This document shows, one piece after another, positions 17,654 through 27,351 of a stretch of DNA of 64,000 nucleotides (position 1 is the stretch's first letter; each line of letters begins with the position of its first letter). Made by a program: the position numbers and the translations under genes. The notes beneath the pieces were generated by a model that saw only the letters and a program-made list of their open reading frames with translations, was not told the DNA's origin and did not search any database. Origin of the DNA: Streptomyces griseus (lineage in GTDB: Bacteria > Actinomycetota > Actinomycetes > Streptomycetales > Streptomycetaceae); assembly GCF_001715295.1 (NCBI RefSeq), contig NZ_MDKB01000001.1, positions 394,346-458,345 on the forward strand. Direction: 5' to 3'.

Positions 17654-20600
17654 TCAGGCGAAGGGGATGGTGAGGACGGAACCGGTGCCCACCTGGAGGG
17701 TGGACGGGCCGTTGCCCAGTGCGCTCCAGACCTCGACGCGGACGGTGCCCCCGTTCAGGTCGCCCAGGGCGCCCGTCGCGGAGGAGACACCCTGCCGGGC
17801 CGACGCGTAGTCCTCCCAGCCGGTGACCGGGTCGGAGGCGAAGTAGCGGAACGTCTCCACCCGGTCGAAGGTGCCGTCGCCGGTCAGGTCGTAGGAGACC
17901 CGGGCCTGCTGGGCGTAGCCGACGTTGGTACCGGCGTCGACCTTGAAGGTGAAGGCCGTGGCGGAGCCCGCCTTCAGGGTGCCCCTGACGTTCTTCACCT
18001 CGTAGACGAGCGGGTTGTACGGGGTTCCGTCGCGATTGGCCCCTCCGGCCGACGCGATGGTGTCGGACGAACCCGCTCCTGCCGCCTGGGTGGTGAGTTC
18101 GCCACCGGAGCGCAGGTAGAAGGTGTTCCCCGTGACCGGCGGGGGACCTGCGGTCGTGACGGTCACGGAACCGCTCGCCGGGCCCACCTGGCCGGCGGTG
18201 TCACGGGCCTTGACGCTGTAGGTGTACGCCGTGCCGGCCGTCAGTCCCGTGTCGGTGTAGGTGGTTCCGGGGGTCGTGGCGACCTTGGTGGTGCCGCGGT
18301 AGACGTCGTAGTCCTTGATGCCCTTGTCGTCGGTCGCCGCCTTCCAGGTCAGTGTCACGGAGCTGCTGGTGACACCGCTCGCGACCGGGGTGCCGGGCGC
18401 ACCGGGCGCCTCGTCGCGCGGGGGAGGGGTACCTGTGGTGGTGGCGGTCACGGTGCCACTGGCCGGGCCGACCTGGTTGGAGGTGTCGCGGGCCTTGACG
18501 CTGTAGGTGTACGCGGTGCCCGAGGTCAGTCCTGTGTCGGTGTAGGTGGTTCCGGGGGTCGTGGCGACCTTGGTGGTGCCGCGGTAGACGTCGTAGTCCT
18601 TGATGCCCTTGTCGTCGGTCGCCGCCTTCCAGGTGAGTGTCACGGAGTTGTCGGTGACATCGCTCGCGACGGGGGTGCCGGGCGCACCGGGCTTGTCGTC
18701 CCCGGGGGCGCCGCACGGGGTGCCGAGCTCCGTGTCGGCGCCCGCGCCGGAGGCGGTCGACCGCGCCGGGACGTTCAGCACGCCGCCGTCGGAGAAGAGC
18801 ACCGAGCACGCCTCGGTGGTGTAGTTGTGCGCGGAGTAGGTCTTGGTGCCGTTCTTGTCGAAGACCACGGCGGTCGGGGAGTTGGCCGTGACCGTCATGT
18901 CCGGTGATCCGAGCGCGTTCATCGTGGCGACCCAGTGATAGGTGTGGGCCTTGGTCTCGCCGGCCTCGGGAACGTAACCGCCGTTCCACTGGTTCCAGTA
19001 ACTCATCGCCTTGGCCGGGTCGTAGAGGGCCTGCACCTGCCAGAAGACGTCCTTCCACTCGACGGCCGGACCTCCGTTCTCCTTCTCCATCTCCGTGACG
19101 CTGCGGCGGAGCATCTCCTTCTCACGGGCCAGGTGGAGGGAACCACCCGTCATCGGGAGGAAGTTGATCCCGTGTATCTCCTCGGGGTTGGCGGTCCACC
19201 AAGTGGAGTAGGCCCCGCCGCTGCTCCAGACCATGCCGACGACGTCGTGGGTGAAGTCCTCCGGGTAGACCTGCTGGTCGGCGTCGAACCAGTACTGCGC
19301 GATCGATTCCGACTCGGTCGTCATCATGTAGACGCCCTGGTCGCGCAGCGCCTTGTTCCCCGTCGCCGAGCCCCACAGGATCAGGCCGGCGCTGAGGTTG
19401 ATGGACTCGGACGACGACTCCTGGTTGTTCCCCGCGGCGAACGCCTCGTGGCCGGCGGCCCAGCTGTGGCCGGCGTAGACGTCGAAGCCACGCAGGAACG
19501 GGTACTTGGGGTCGTTCCTGGCCGGGTTCGCGGCGTCCCTGATGAGCTCCTTGAGCATGCCGCCCCACTCGGAGTCGGCGGCCCACGTGGGGTCGTACTG
19601 CGCCACGACGGCCGCGGCCATCACGTAGTACGAGTAGTGGAAGTGGTGGTCGTTGAGCTCCTGGTCACTTCCGTACGAGGCCGGGTACCCGATGAGGGTG
19701 CGCCAGTCCTTGTCGTAGGAGAACTCGGAGGGTCCACCGACGGTGAACCACTCCTCCAGGCGGCCCTTGAGCAGGCTCAGCAGCTTGTCCCGGTCGGCGG
19801 TGTCCCCGATCTGGTCCGCGAGCGGGACGAGCTGGGCGAGCTTGCCCAGGGCCTTGCCCGTCCAGTAGGTGTCGGTCGCGCCGCTGAAGGGGTCGCCCTG
19901 GGTCAGCACGTCGTTGATGTAGCCCTTGAGCTTCGCCCGGTCGACGCCCGTGGCGCTCGGCAGGCCGGGCAGCACACCGTTCACCTTCTGCGTGGTCGTG
20001 AACGACGTGCCCTCGCGGACCTTCATCTCGCCGCGCGAGGAGACGTAGCGGTAGGCCGTCATCGGATCACTGCTGTGCAGCCACTGGTGGCGGTAGAGCG
20101 CCTGGAAGGTGCCGGTCTCGGTCCCCTCCTTCGCCTCGGTGGTCAGCGAGTAGGTGGCCGTGACCTCGCCGTCCCCCTCCTTGTACTCCCAGTCCACCTT
20201 CGAACCGGTCACGAAGCTGAAGGCGTACTTCTCGAAGTCCGCCAGCGCCGCCTTGCTGGGGAGCACCGCCAGGGAGAAGTAGTGGTCGGCGCCCAGATCC
20301 GCCCGGATCTCGTTGCCGGACACGGTCCAGTCGCTGCTGCTCGGGGCGAACAGGGCGTAGTCGTGACCCGAGATGGTGACACCGAGGACGTTGCCCTGGT
20401 CGGAGAAGACGGTCGGCGGGGCCGCGGCGCTGATCTGCGCCGCCCCTCCGGTGCCTTCCGCGTACACGTACGGCAGACCGTGTCCGATGGTCGTCCGCAG
20501 GCTGCGCGCACCGTCGTTCCAGTACGGGGTGACGGTCCAGTCGCTCCAGCCGTCCGCCTTGGCGTCGGGGGAGTTGAGACCCGCGAGTCCCACCGTCAGA

Positions 20601-21001
20601 TCGGCCTTGTGCGGGAACTCGTACTGACGGCCGCCCCCCACGATCTGGTGCGTGGTCGGGTAGCCGACCTCGAGACCGCCGGAGACCGCCTTGTAGGTGA
20701 GGGGGTGGCCGTACATGTTCTCCGACCACGGGTTGGCGGAGAAGCGCTGGAAGGCCAGCGAGGACCACCAGTCGTTCGTCGGGACGGGCGTGTCCGCCAT
20801 GGCGGGCGTGACCTTCGGCTTGACCGCCTGGCCACCGTTGTCCGACGGCCCCTGGCGGCCGGCGGGACGAACGTCGCTGTAACTGCCCTTGCCGACCCCG
20901 ACGGTGGCGGCGGAGGCAACGCCGGTGCTGACGGTGCCGACGAGAGCTGTCGCGGCCAGAGCGGCCGTGGACAGCAGCGCCAGATATCTGGGGGGTTTCA
21001 T
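17654..21001 (-). CDS. Secreted GH81 endo-beta-1,3-glucanase with FN3 and CBM56-like domains
   Basis: The protein has 1115 residues. ATG 21001 follows AGAGAGG by six bases and opens a signal peptide (MKPPRYLALLSTAALAATAL...GVASA). GH81 covers about residues 40-730, with motifs TNDWWSSL, DHHFHYSYYV and QESSSESINLSAG, the last carrying the expected catalytic glutamates. Two fibronectin-III domains follow (about 765-850 and 860-945), nearly identical to each other. The C-terminal ~160 residues (NTFYLRSGGELTTQAAG ... GSVLTIPFA) resemble CBM56, a beta-1,3-glucan-binding module. It should degrade laminarin, callose or fungal wall glucan outside the cell. A LacI operator lies at +1 to +20 of a good promoter, and the LacI gene is divergent. 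Confidence 0.92.
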   Translation of the reverse strand: MKPPRYLALLSTAALAATALVGTVSTGVASAATVGVGKGSYSDVRPAGRQGPSDNGGQAVKPKVTPAMADTPVPTNDWWSSLAFQRFSANPWSENMYGHPLTYKAVSGGLEVGYPTTHQIVGGGRQYEFPHKADLTVGLAGLNSPDAKADGWSDWTVTPYWNDGARSLRTTIGHGLPYVYAEGTGGAAQISAAAPPTVFSDQGNVLGVTISGHDYALFAPSSSDWTVSGNEIRADLGADHYFSLAVLPSKAALADFEKYAFSFVTGSKVDWEYKEGDGEVTATYSLTTEAKEGTETGTFQALYRHQWLHSSDPMTAYRYVSSRGEMKVREGTSFTTTQKVNGVLPGLPSATGVDRAKLKGYINDVLTQGDPFSGATDTYWTGKALGKLAQLVPLADQIGDTADRDKLLSLLKGRLEEWFTVGGPSEFSYDKDWRTLIGYPASYGSDQELNDHHFHYSYYVMAAAVVAQYDPTWAADSEWGGMLKELIRDAANPARNDPKYPFLRGFDVYAGHSWAAGHEAFAAGNNQESSSESINLSAGLILWGSATGNKALRDQGVYMMTTESESIAQYWFDADQQVYPEDFTHDVVGMVWSSGGAYSTWWTANPEEIHGINFLPMTGGSLHLAREKEMLRRSVTEMEKENGGPAVEWKDVFWQVQALYDPAKAMSYWNQWNGGYVPEAGETKAHTYHWVATMNALGSPDMTVTANSPTAVVFDKNGTKTYSAHNYTTEACSVLFSDGGVLNVPARSTASGAGADTELGTPCGAPGDDKPGAPGTPVASDVTDNSVTLTWKAATDDKGIKDYDVYRGTTKVATTPGTTYTDTGLTSGTAYTYSVKARDTSNQVGPASGTVTATTTGTPPPRDEAPGAPGTPVASGVTSSSVTLTWKAATDDKGIKDYDVYRGTTKVATTPGTTYTDTGLTAGTAYTYSVKARDTAGQVGPASGSVTVTTAGPPPVTGNTFYLRSGGELTTQAAGAGSSDTIASAGGANRDGTPYNPLVYEVKNVRGTLKAGSATAFTFKVDAGTNVGYAQQARVSYDLTGDGTFDRVETFRYFASDPVTGWEDYASARQGVSSATGALGDLNGGTVRVEVWSALGNGPSTLQVGTGSVLTIPFA
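18230..18643. repeat. Near-identical duplicated FN3 coding segments
   Basis: A stretch of about 120 bases beginning near 18230 recurs near 18515, exactly 285 bases (95 codons) away, with only a few substitutions. It encodes the two fibronectin-III domains of the GH81 enzyme (TLTWKAATDDKGIKDYDVYRG in both). The near identity at synonymous positions points to recent duplication or gene conversion. Confidence 0.85.
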
Positions 21002-21013
21002 GCGCAACCTCTC

Positions 21014-21027
21014 TGAGAGCGCTCTCA
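21014..21027. promoter_or_regulatory. LacI-type operator TGAGAGCGCTCTCA
   Basis: This is a perfect 14-bp palindrome (16 bp counting the flanking C and G) between the GH81 promoter and its ribosome site. It fits LacI-family operators of the CebR/BglR type in actinomycetes. Its position just after the predicted transcription start fits repression by blocking. Confidence 0.85.
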
Positions 21028-21037
21028 GGACGCGCAC

Positions 21038-21066
21038 AACGTAGGGTCGTGACGACAGTTGGTCAA
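21038..21066 (-). promoter_or_regulatory. Promoter of the GH81 gene
   Basis: Reading the minus strand, -35 TTGACC and -10 TACGTT are separated by 17 bases. The start of transcription would fall just before the operator at 21014-21027. Confidence 0.7.
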
Positions 21067-21380
21067 TACTTCACGCCAAGACTCACGCCGCACATCGTGC
21101 GGCCGGCACCCCTTTCCGGCGGCCGTCCCGAGGACGAGACCACCCGGCCGCCCGCGTGGTGTACGCGTACGCACATGTGCCGGTCGGTGCGCCGGCGAAC
21201 AGTCGGATCAGCTGAACAGGTCGCAGATTCGTCAGGGTGCCGACGGGGGTCCGTCATCTTTGCACAAGGGAGCGCGGAGCGGCCGACCTCCGCCCCCTTC
21301 TCGTCCCTCCCATCCGCCCCGGCCACCCAGGGGCCTTCTCGCTCGATCCCGCGCCTGGTGTGCGAGTCGGCCGGGTCTCC

Positions 21381-21394
21381 TGGGAGCGCTCTCA
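21381..21394. promoter_or_regulatory. Second LacI-type operator TGGGAGCGCTCTCA
   Basis: It matches the GH81 operator at 13 of 14 positions and lies 81 bases upstream of the LacI start codon. This suggests autoregulation and a shared divergent control region with GH81. The rest of the 470-base divergent region shows no gene. Confidence 0.75.
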
Positions 21395-21474
21395 AGCAGG
21401 CGCCGATGGGACTATGCTGACGAGGCTGGAACGTGATGCGGAGAAGATCGGAGCGCCTCTTGCCTGAGAGGACC

Positions 21475-22485
21475 ATGACGCCTCGCCCCACCCTCGAAGA
21501 AGTGGCGGCACGAGCGGGGGTCTCCCGGGCGACCGCGTCCCGCGTGGTCAACGGCGGCTCAGGGGTGCGTCAGCCGCTCATCGACAGGGTGCGCACGGCA
21601 GTGGACGAACTGGGCTACGTACCCAACCACGCCGCCCGCTCGCTGGTCACCCAGCGCCACGGTGCGGTGGCCGTGATCATCGCCGAGCCGGAGTTCAGGG
21701 TGTTCTCCGACCCGTTCTTCCAGCAGCAGGTCAGGGGCATCAGCAGAGAGCTGACGGCCAACGACATCCAGCTGGTCCTGCTGTGGGTGGAGGAGGAGGC
21801 CGACCACGAAAGGATCGGCCGCTACCTCGCCGGGGGGCATGTGGACGGCGCCCTGGCCTTCTCCCTGCACAGCGATGACAGGCTCGCCGGCCTGATCGCC
21901 CACAGCCGGGTGCCGGCCGTCTTCGGAGGGCGTCCGGGAGCGGGTTCGGCGCCGACCGTGCCGTATGTGGACTGCGACAACAGGGGCGGTGCGCGCGCCG
22001 CGGTGTCCCATCTGGCATCGCTCGGGTGCCGCAGCATCGCGCACATCGCCGGTCCACGCGACCAGACGTCCGCGCTGGACCGGGCAGCCGGCTACTTCGA
22101 CGTGCTCATCGAGGCGGACCCGGAGCTGATCTACCAGGGTGACTTCACCCGGGTGAGCGGTGCCCGGGCCATGGCGGCACTGCTCGACCGCCGCCCGGAC
22201 CTGGACGCCGTGTTCGCCGCGAACGACCTCATGGCACTCGGCGCCCTGCAGGTCCTCCAGGAGCGCGGCCTGCACGTGCCCCGGGACGTGGCCGTCGTCG
22301 GGTTCGACGACATGGAGGCCGTGATCAGCGATTGCACGCCCGCGTTGACCACGGTGCGCCAGGACATCGAGTACATGGGACGCCTGATGGTCAGACTTCT
22401 GATGCGGCTCCTGGAGAACCCGTCGGGGCACGGCAGCGACTCGGTGATCACGCCTACCGTCCTGGTGCGCCGTCAGTCCGCCTGA
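21475..22485 (+). CDS. LacI-family repressor of beta-glucan use
   Basis: The protein has 336 residues. ATG 21475 follows GAGAGG at close spacing and begins directly before the HTH (TLEEVAARAGVSRATASRVVNG), with the hinge helix NHAARSLVTQR. The periplasmic-binding-protein-like sugar domain follows (DPFFQQQVRGI, GYFDVL, DAVFAANDLMALGALQVL, VAVVGFDD), complete to the C-terminus. Members bind oligosaccharides and release palindromic operators. It is divergent from GH81, with an operator at each promoter, so laminari-oligosaccharides or related beta-glucosides are likely inducers (inference). Confidence 0.93.
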   Translation: MTPRPTLEEVAARAGVSRATASRVVNGGSGVRQPLIDRVRTAVDELGYVPNHAARSLVTQRHGAVAVIIAEPEFRVFSDPFFQQQVRGISRELTANDIQLVLLWVEEEADHERIGRYLAGGHVDGALAFSLHSDDRLAGLIAHSRVPAVFGGRPGAGSAPTVPYVDCDNRGGARAAVSHLASLGCRSIAHIAGPRDQTSALDRAAGYFDVLIEADPELIYQGDFTRVSGARAMAALLDRRPDLDAVFAANDLMALGALQVLQERGLHVPRDVAVVGFDDMEAVISDCTPALTTVRQDIEYMGRLMVRLLMRLLENPSGHGSDSVITPTVLVRRQSA

Positions 22486-22725
22486 CGCCGAGGGAAGCGG
22501 GGCCGTGTCCCACCCGGTCGTCCCGAGAACCCGCCCACCGCTGGAACCGGGCGTGCGCGAGGCTGCCTCCGCTCCGGAGAGGCGAAAGGCGGGAAAGGGG
22601 CGGAAGGCTGATACTTCTCATGTGCGGCAGGCGCATGGCGCCACTCCCGCGACGCATTCCTTTCCGTTTCGATCCGCTGACGCGGAACGTCTCCGACGCG
22701 GGACCGGCAGCGAAGGTGAGGGTGT

Positions 22726-23598
22726 ATGTCCGGCAATCGACGCGGCCTTCGCCTCGCATGGTGGCTGTCCCTGGCCGTCGGCCTGCTCATGGCCACGTCG
22801 GCCGCCGGCGGCTTGTGGGTGAGTGACTACTACCGGGACGCCCCGGAAGTCCGCGCCATGCTGCGCGGGTACGACCTGGTCACGCTGATCGTGGTCGTTC
22901 CTCTCCTGGCCGGCACGCTCGTCGCGGCGCGCCGGGGCCCGGGCCCGTCAGCGGTACTGCTGTGGACGGGAATTCTCTTCTACGCCGTCTACAACTGCAT
23001 GACCACCCTTTTCGGCTCCGTGTTCAACGACTTCTTCCTGCTGCAGGTCAGCCTGCTGCCCGGGTCGGTCGCCGCGCTCGTCACCCTGCTGGCCAATCTC
23101 GACGCGGCTGACGTCAAGCGTCGCTTTCGTCCACGCACACCCACGCGCGGCATCAGTGCGCTGCTGGCCGTCGTCGCGATCTCCCTGGGAGGCATGTGGG
23201 GGTATTCCGCGATGCGCTACGCCGTCACCGGTGAGCGGCCGAGCGAAAGCGCCCTGGTCCTGCCGGCGGACCGGGTGCACCTCGCGTACGTGCTGGACCT
23301 GGGGCTGCTCGTGCCCGCGCTGCTGCTGGGAGCTGTCCTGCTGTGGCGCCGCACCCCGTGGGGGTACGTCCTGGCGCCCTCGCTGCTCGTGTATCTGGTC
23401 CTCTACCAGGGGAACTACGTGACGGCGCTGGTGTTTCAGAGCAGGGCCGGGATTCCGGATTCGCAAGCCTACGACCCTGTCGAGCCCTACATCGCGGGTG
23501 TGCTGCTCGTCGCCGCCGTGGTCATGTTCGCCGGTCTGCGCCGCCCTCGGCCGTCCGGCTCCGGCGGGCCACCCGCGGCCACCCGGCCCCGGCACTGA
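22726..23598 (+). CDS. Polytopic membrane protein, unknown function
   Basis: The protein has 290 residues starting at ATG 22726 behind AGGTGAGGG. Hydrophobic stretches suggest seven or eight membrane helices (for example WWLSLAVGLLMATSAAGG, LVTLIVVVPLLAGTLVAA, AVLLWTGILFYAVYNCMTTL, LLVPALLLGAVLLW, YIAGVLLVAAVVMFAGL). A short positively charged cytoplasmic loop (DVKRRFRPRTPTR) and a Pro/Gly tail are visible. I cannot assign it to a transport family and no catalytic motif is apparent. It stands alone 240 bases after the LacI gene; the gap before it holds nothing I recognise. Confidence 0.8.
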   Translation: MSGNRRGLRLAWWLSLAVGLLMATSAAGGLWVSDYYRDAPEVRAMLRGYDLVTLIVVVPLLAGTLVAARRGPGPSAVLLWTGILFYAVYNCMTTLFGSVFNDFFLLQVSLLPGSVAALVTLLANLDAADVKRRFRPRTPTRGISALLAVVAISLGGMWGYSAMRYAVTGERPSESALVLPADRVHLAYVLDLGLLVPALLLGAVLLWRRTPWGYVLAPSLLVYLVLYQGNYVTALVFQSRAGIPDSQAYDPVEPYIAGVLLVAAVVMFAGLRRPRPSGSGGPPAATRPRH

Positions 23599-23670
23599 CC
23601 CCCTGCCCGGGCGTAGGCAGCGACCTTTCTCGGCATTCAGGTCTCCTTCGTCGGCGAACGACCTGAGGAG

Positions 23671-23688
23671 CGACCGAAAGTTCGGTCG
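23671..23688. repeat. Inverted repeat CGACCGAA-AG-TTCGGTCG
   Basis: Eight-base perfect arms with a two-base centre lie 73 bases after the membrane-protein stop. It could be a weak terminator or an operator; no T-run follows. Confidence 0.5.
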
Positions 23689-23827
23689 TCATTCGTAAAG
23701 ACATGACGCGCATGCTCGGGGGAAGGGGTCGAAGGTCTCCGCGTCGTCGGCCGTTCTCCGCGACTCCGGCGCCGAGAGGTCCGCCCTGTCGTCTGCGTGA
23801 CCTGCGGCGACGGAGTCCTCGGCGTGA

Positions 23828-25624
<1,797 letters not shown>

Positions 25625-25723
25625 CCGTGACCGGCCCGTGGTGATCGCCTTCGCCTTCGGCCGCTGCCGGCGGGAGCGTGGACGGGTGGGTCAGGCCGGG
25701 GGCGGCTGACACCCACCGCAACC

Positions 25724-25758
25724 GAGGAACCCCAGCCGCGAACCGGCCGGGGTTCCTC
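25724..25758. terminator. Hairpin between convergent GH62 and hydrolase genes
   Basis: GAGGAACCCC (25724-25733) pairs perfectly with GGGGTTCCTC (25749-25758) across a 15-base loop. It lies between two gene ends and may act in both directions. Confidence 0.6.
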
Positions 25759-25808
25759 CGCCCGCCGGACGCCGCGCGGGACCGGGCCGTACCTGTGCCG
25801 CCGTCAGG

Positions 25809-26636
25809 TCAGCCCTTGAGGAAGTCGAGGAGGTCCCGGTTGAACTTCTCCTTGTGGCCCGGCACGAGGGCGATGCCGTGGGATCCGCCTTCGTAGACCT
25901 TGAGCGTGGCGTCAGGGATGATCTCGGCGGACTTACGGCCGGTGGCGTCGATGGGGACCACCTGGTCGTCGTCACCGTGCACGATCAGGGTCGGCACATC
26001 GAACTTCTTCAGGTCCTCGTGGAAGTCCGTCGCGGCGAACGCGTCGACGCAGTCCACGCCGCCCTCGACGGTCTGCGCCATGGCCATGTACCAGAAGGCG
26101 TCCTTGTTGCCCTCGGTGACCTTGTTGCCGTCCCGGTTCGCGCCGAAGAAGCCGACGGCGGTGTCCTTCCAGAACTGCGAGCGCTCCGCCAGGATGCCGC
26201 TCTTGATCTCGTCGAAGACGTGCTGCGGAACACCCTCGGGATTGTCCGCGGTCTGCAGCATGAGCGGTGGGATCGCGGAGAGGAGCACGGCGGACCTGAC
26301 GCGGTCGGTGCCGTGGCGGCCGATGTAGCGGGCCAGCTCACCGCCGCCCATGGAGTGGGCGACCAGCGTCACGTCGCGCAGGTCGAGCTGGGTGATCAGA
26401 TCGTTCAGGTCGTCGGCGAAGGTGTCGAAGTCGTACCCGTCGTACACCGGCGTGGAGCGCCCGTGACCGCGGCGGTCATGGGCGATGCCCCGGTAGCCCG
26501 CGTCGGCGACGGCCTTGAGCTGGTCCTGCCAGGCGTCGCCGTTCAGCGGCCAGCCGTGGCTGAAGATCACGGGACGCCCCTGCCCCCAGTCCTTGTAGAA
26601 GATGTCGACACCGTCACGGGTGGTGATGATCGGCAT
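25809..26636 (-). CDS. Alpha/beta hydrolase, cofactor-free haloperoxidase type
   Basis: The protein has 275 residues, of ordinary family length. Motifs are VIFSHGWPLNGDAW (oxyanion region), IAHDRRGHGRS, and the nucleophile elbow AHSMGGGE (S95). The acid lies near HGDDDQVVP and the His in EGGSHGIAL. Such perhydrolase or chloroperoxidase-like enzymes use no metal or heme; physiological substrates are often unknown and many are esterases or lactonases. ATG 26636 directly precedes the conserved start MPIITTRDGV. A paralog with the same start signature lies at 30429, on the other strand beyond the LuxR gene. Confidence 0.92.
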   Translation of the reverse strand: MPIITTRDGVDIFYKDWGQGRPVIFSHGWPLNGDAWQDQLKAVADAGYRGIAHDRRGHGRSTPVYDGYDFDTFADDLNDLITQLDLRDVTLVAHSMGGGELARYIGRHGTDRVRSAVLLSAIPPLMLQTADNPEGVPQHVFDEIKSGILAERSQFWKDTAVGFFGANRDGNKVTEGNKDAFWYMAMAQTVEGGVDCVDAFAATDFHEDLKKFDVPTLIVHGDDDQVVPIDATGRKSAEIIPDATLKVYEGGSHGIALVPGHKEKFNRDLLDFLKG

Positions 26637-27351
26637 GGCGTACCTCTCTCGGATCTGCGGCAGCCCACCACGACGTGGCAGGGTCGGGAGGCTCTCCGTA
26701 CACCGTGAGTCGTCGTCGGCGGCGGTCCGCCGGCGGTGGCCGGTACCTCTCGTTCCGTCCCCCGTTCCATTTTTCACACGACCACGGCCGCCGCACTTCG
26801 AGGTCCCGGGGGAGGCCCGGACAGAGATCACCCGCGACGCCCCACCGTGCGGGGGCACCCGGGTCCGGCGTCTGCGAGCTCCTCGGCGGGAGCGGAACTG
26901 TTCGTCGCGCCGGTGATCGGGATCGACGCCTGGTGCAACCTTCCCGTACAGGGGACGGCCCGGTGACCAGGTGGGCACCGGGCCGCTCTTGTCGGGCTCG
27001 CCCCGAGCGCCGATGCCGGTCAGCAGGTGTGTGGGGTATCGCCGTCCTGATCGGCCGAGTGGTGAAGCAGCTCGATGACACGTACCGCAGAGCCCAGCCG
27101 CGCCGGTGTGTCCCGACGCCTGTCAGACAGCCGTGGGCGCCGGCGGGTGCGGCCACGACCCTGGGCGCCTCGCCGACTCACACGGCGGGTCCCACCCTCG
27201 GTGACCGCCCGGGAGTCCTGTCAGGTGGTGGCAATCTCCCGTTTCGGCACGTCCTGTCGGACAGTGAGAGACTTGCTGGTCACACCTGCGGTACGCGTTC
27301 GACCGGCGCGGGTGGCCACGAGGGAGCAAGGATGCGGGACGGGCGGGAACA
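26637..27351. other. 715-base region without a convincing gene
   Basis: Reading frames here are short, use poor codons and match nothing. The only structured element is the hairpin at 26956-26985. The region probably holds the promoters of the hydrolase (minus strand) and the LuxR gene (plus strand). Confidence 0.5.
26956..26985. terminator. Perfect 10-bp hairpin in the gap
   Basis: CGGCCCGGTG (26956-26965) and CACCGGGCCG (26976-26985) form a stem with a 10-base loop, followed by CTCTTGT. No known gene ends just before it, so it may be a leftover or the end of an unrecognised small transcript. Confidence 0.45.

Noticed and set aside
18935..21016. 693-codon plus-strand open frame opposite GH81
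   Set aside because: Antisense to a clear secreted glucanase; translation has no recognisable domain.
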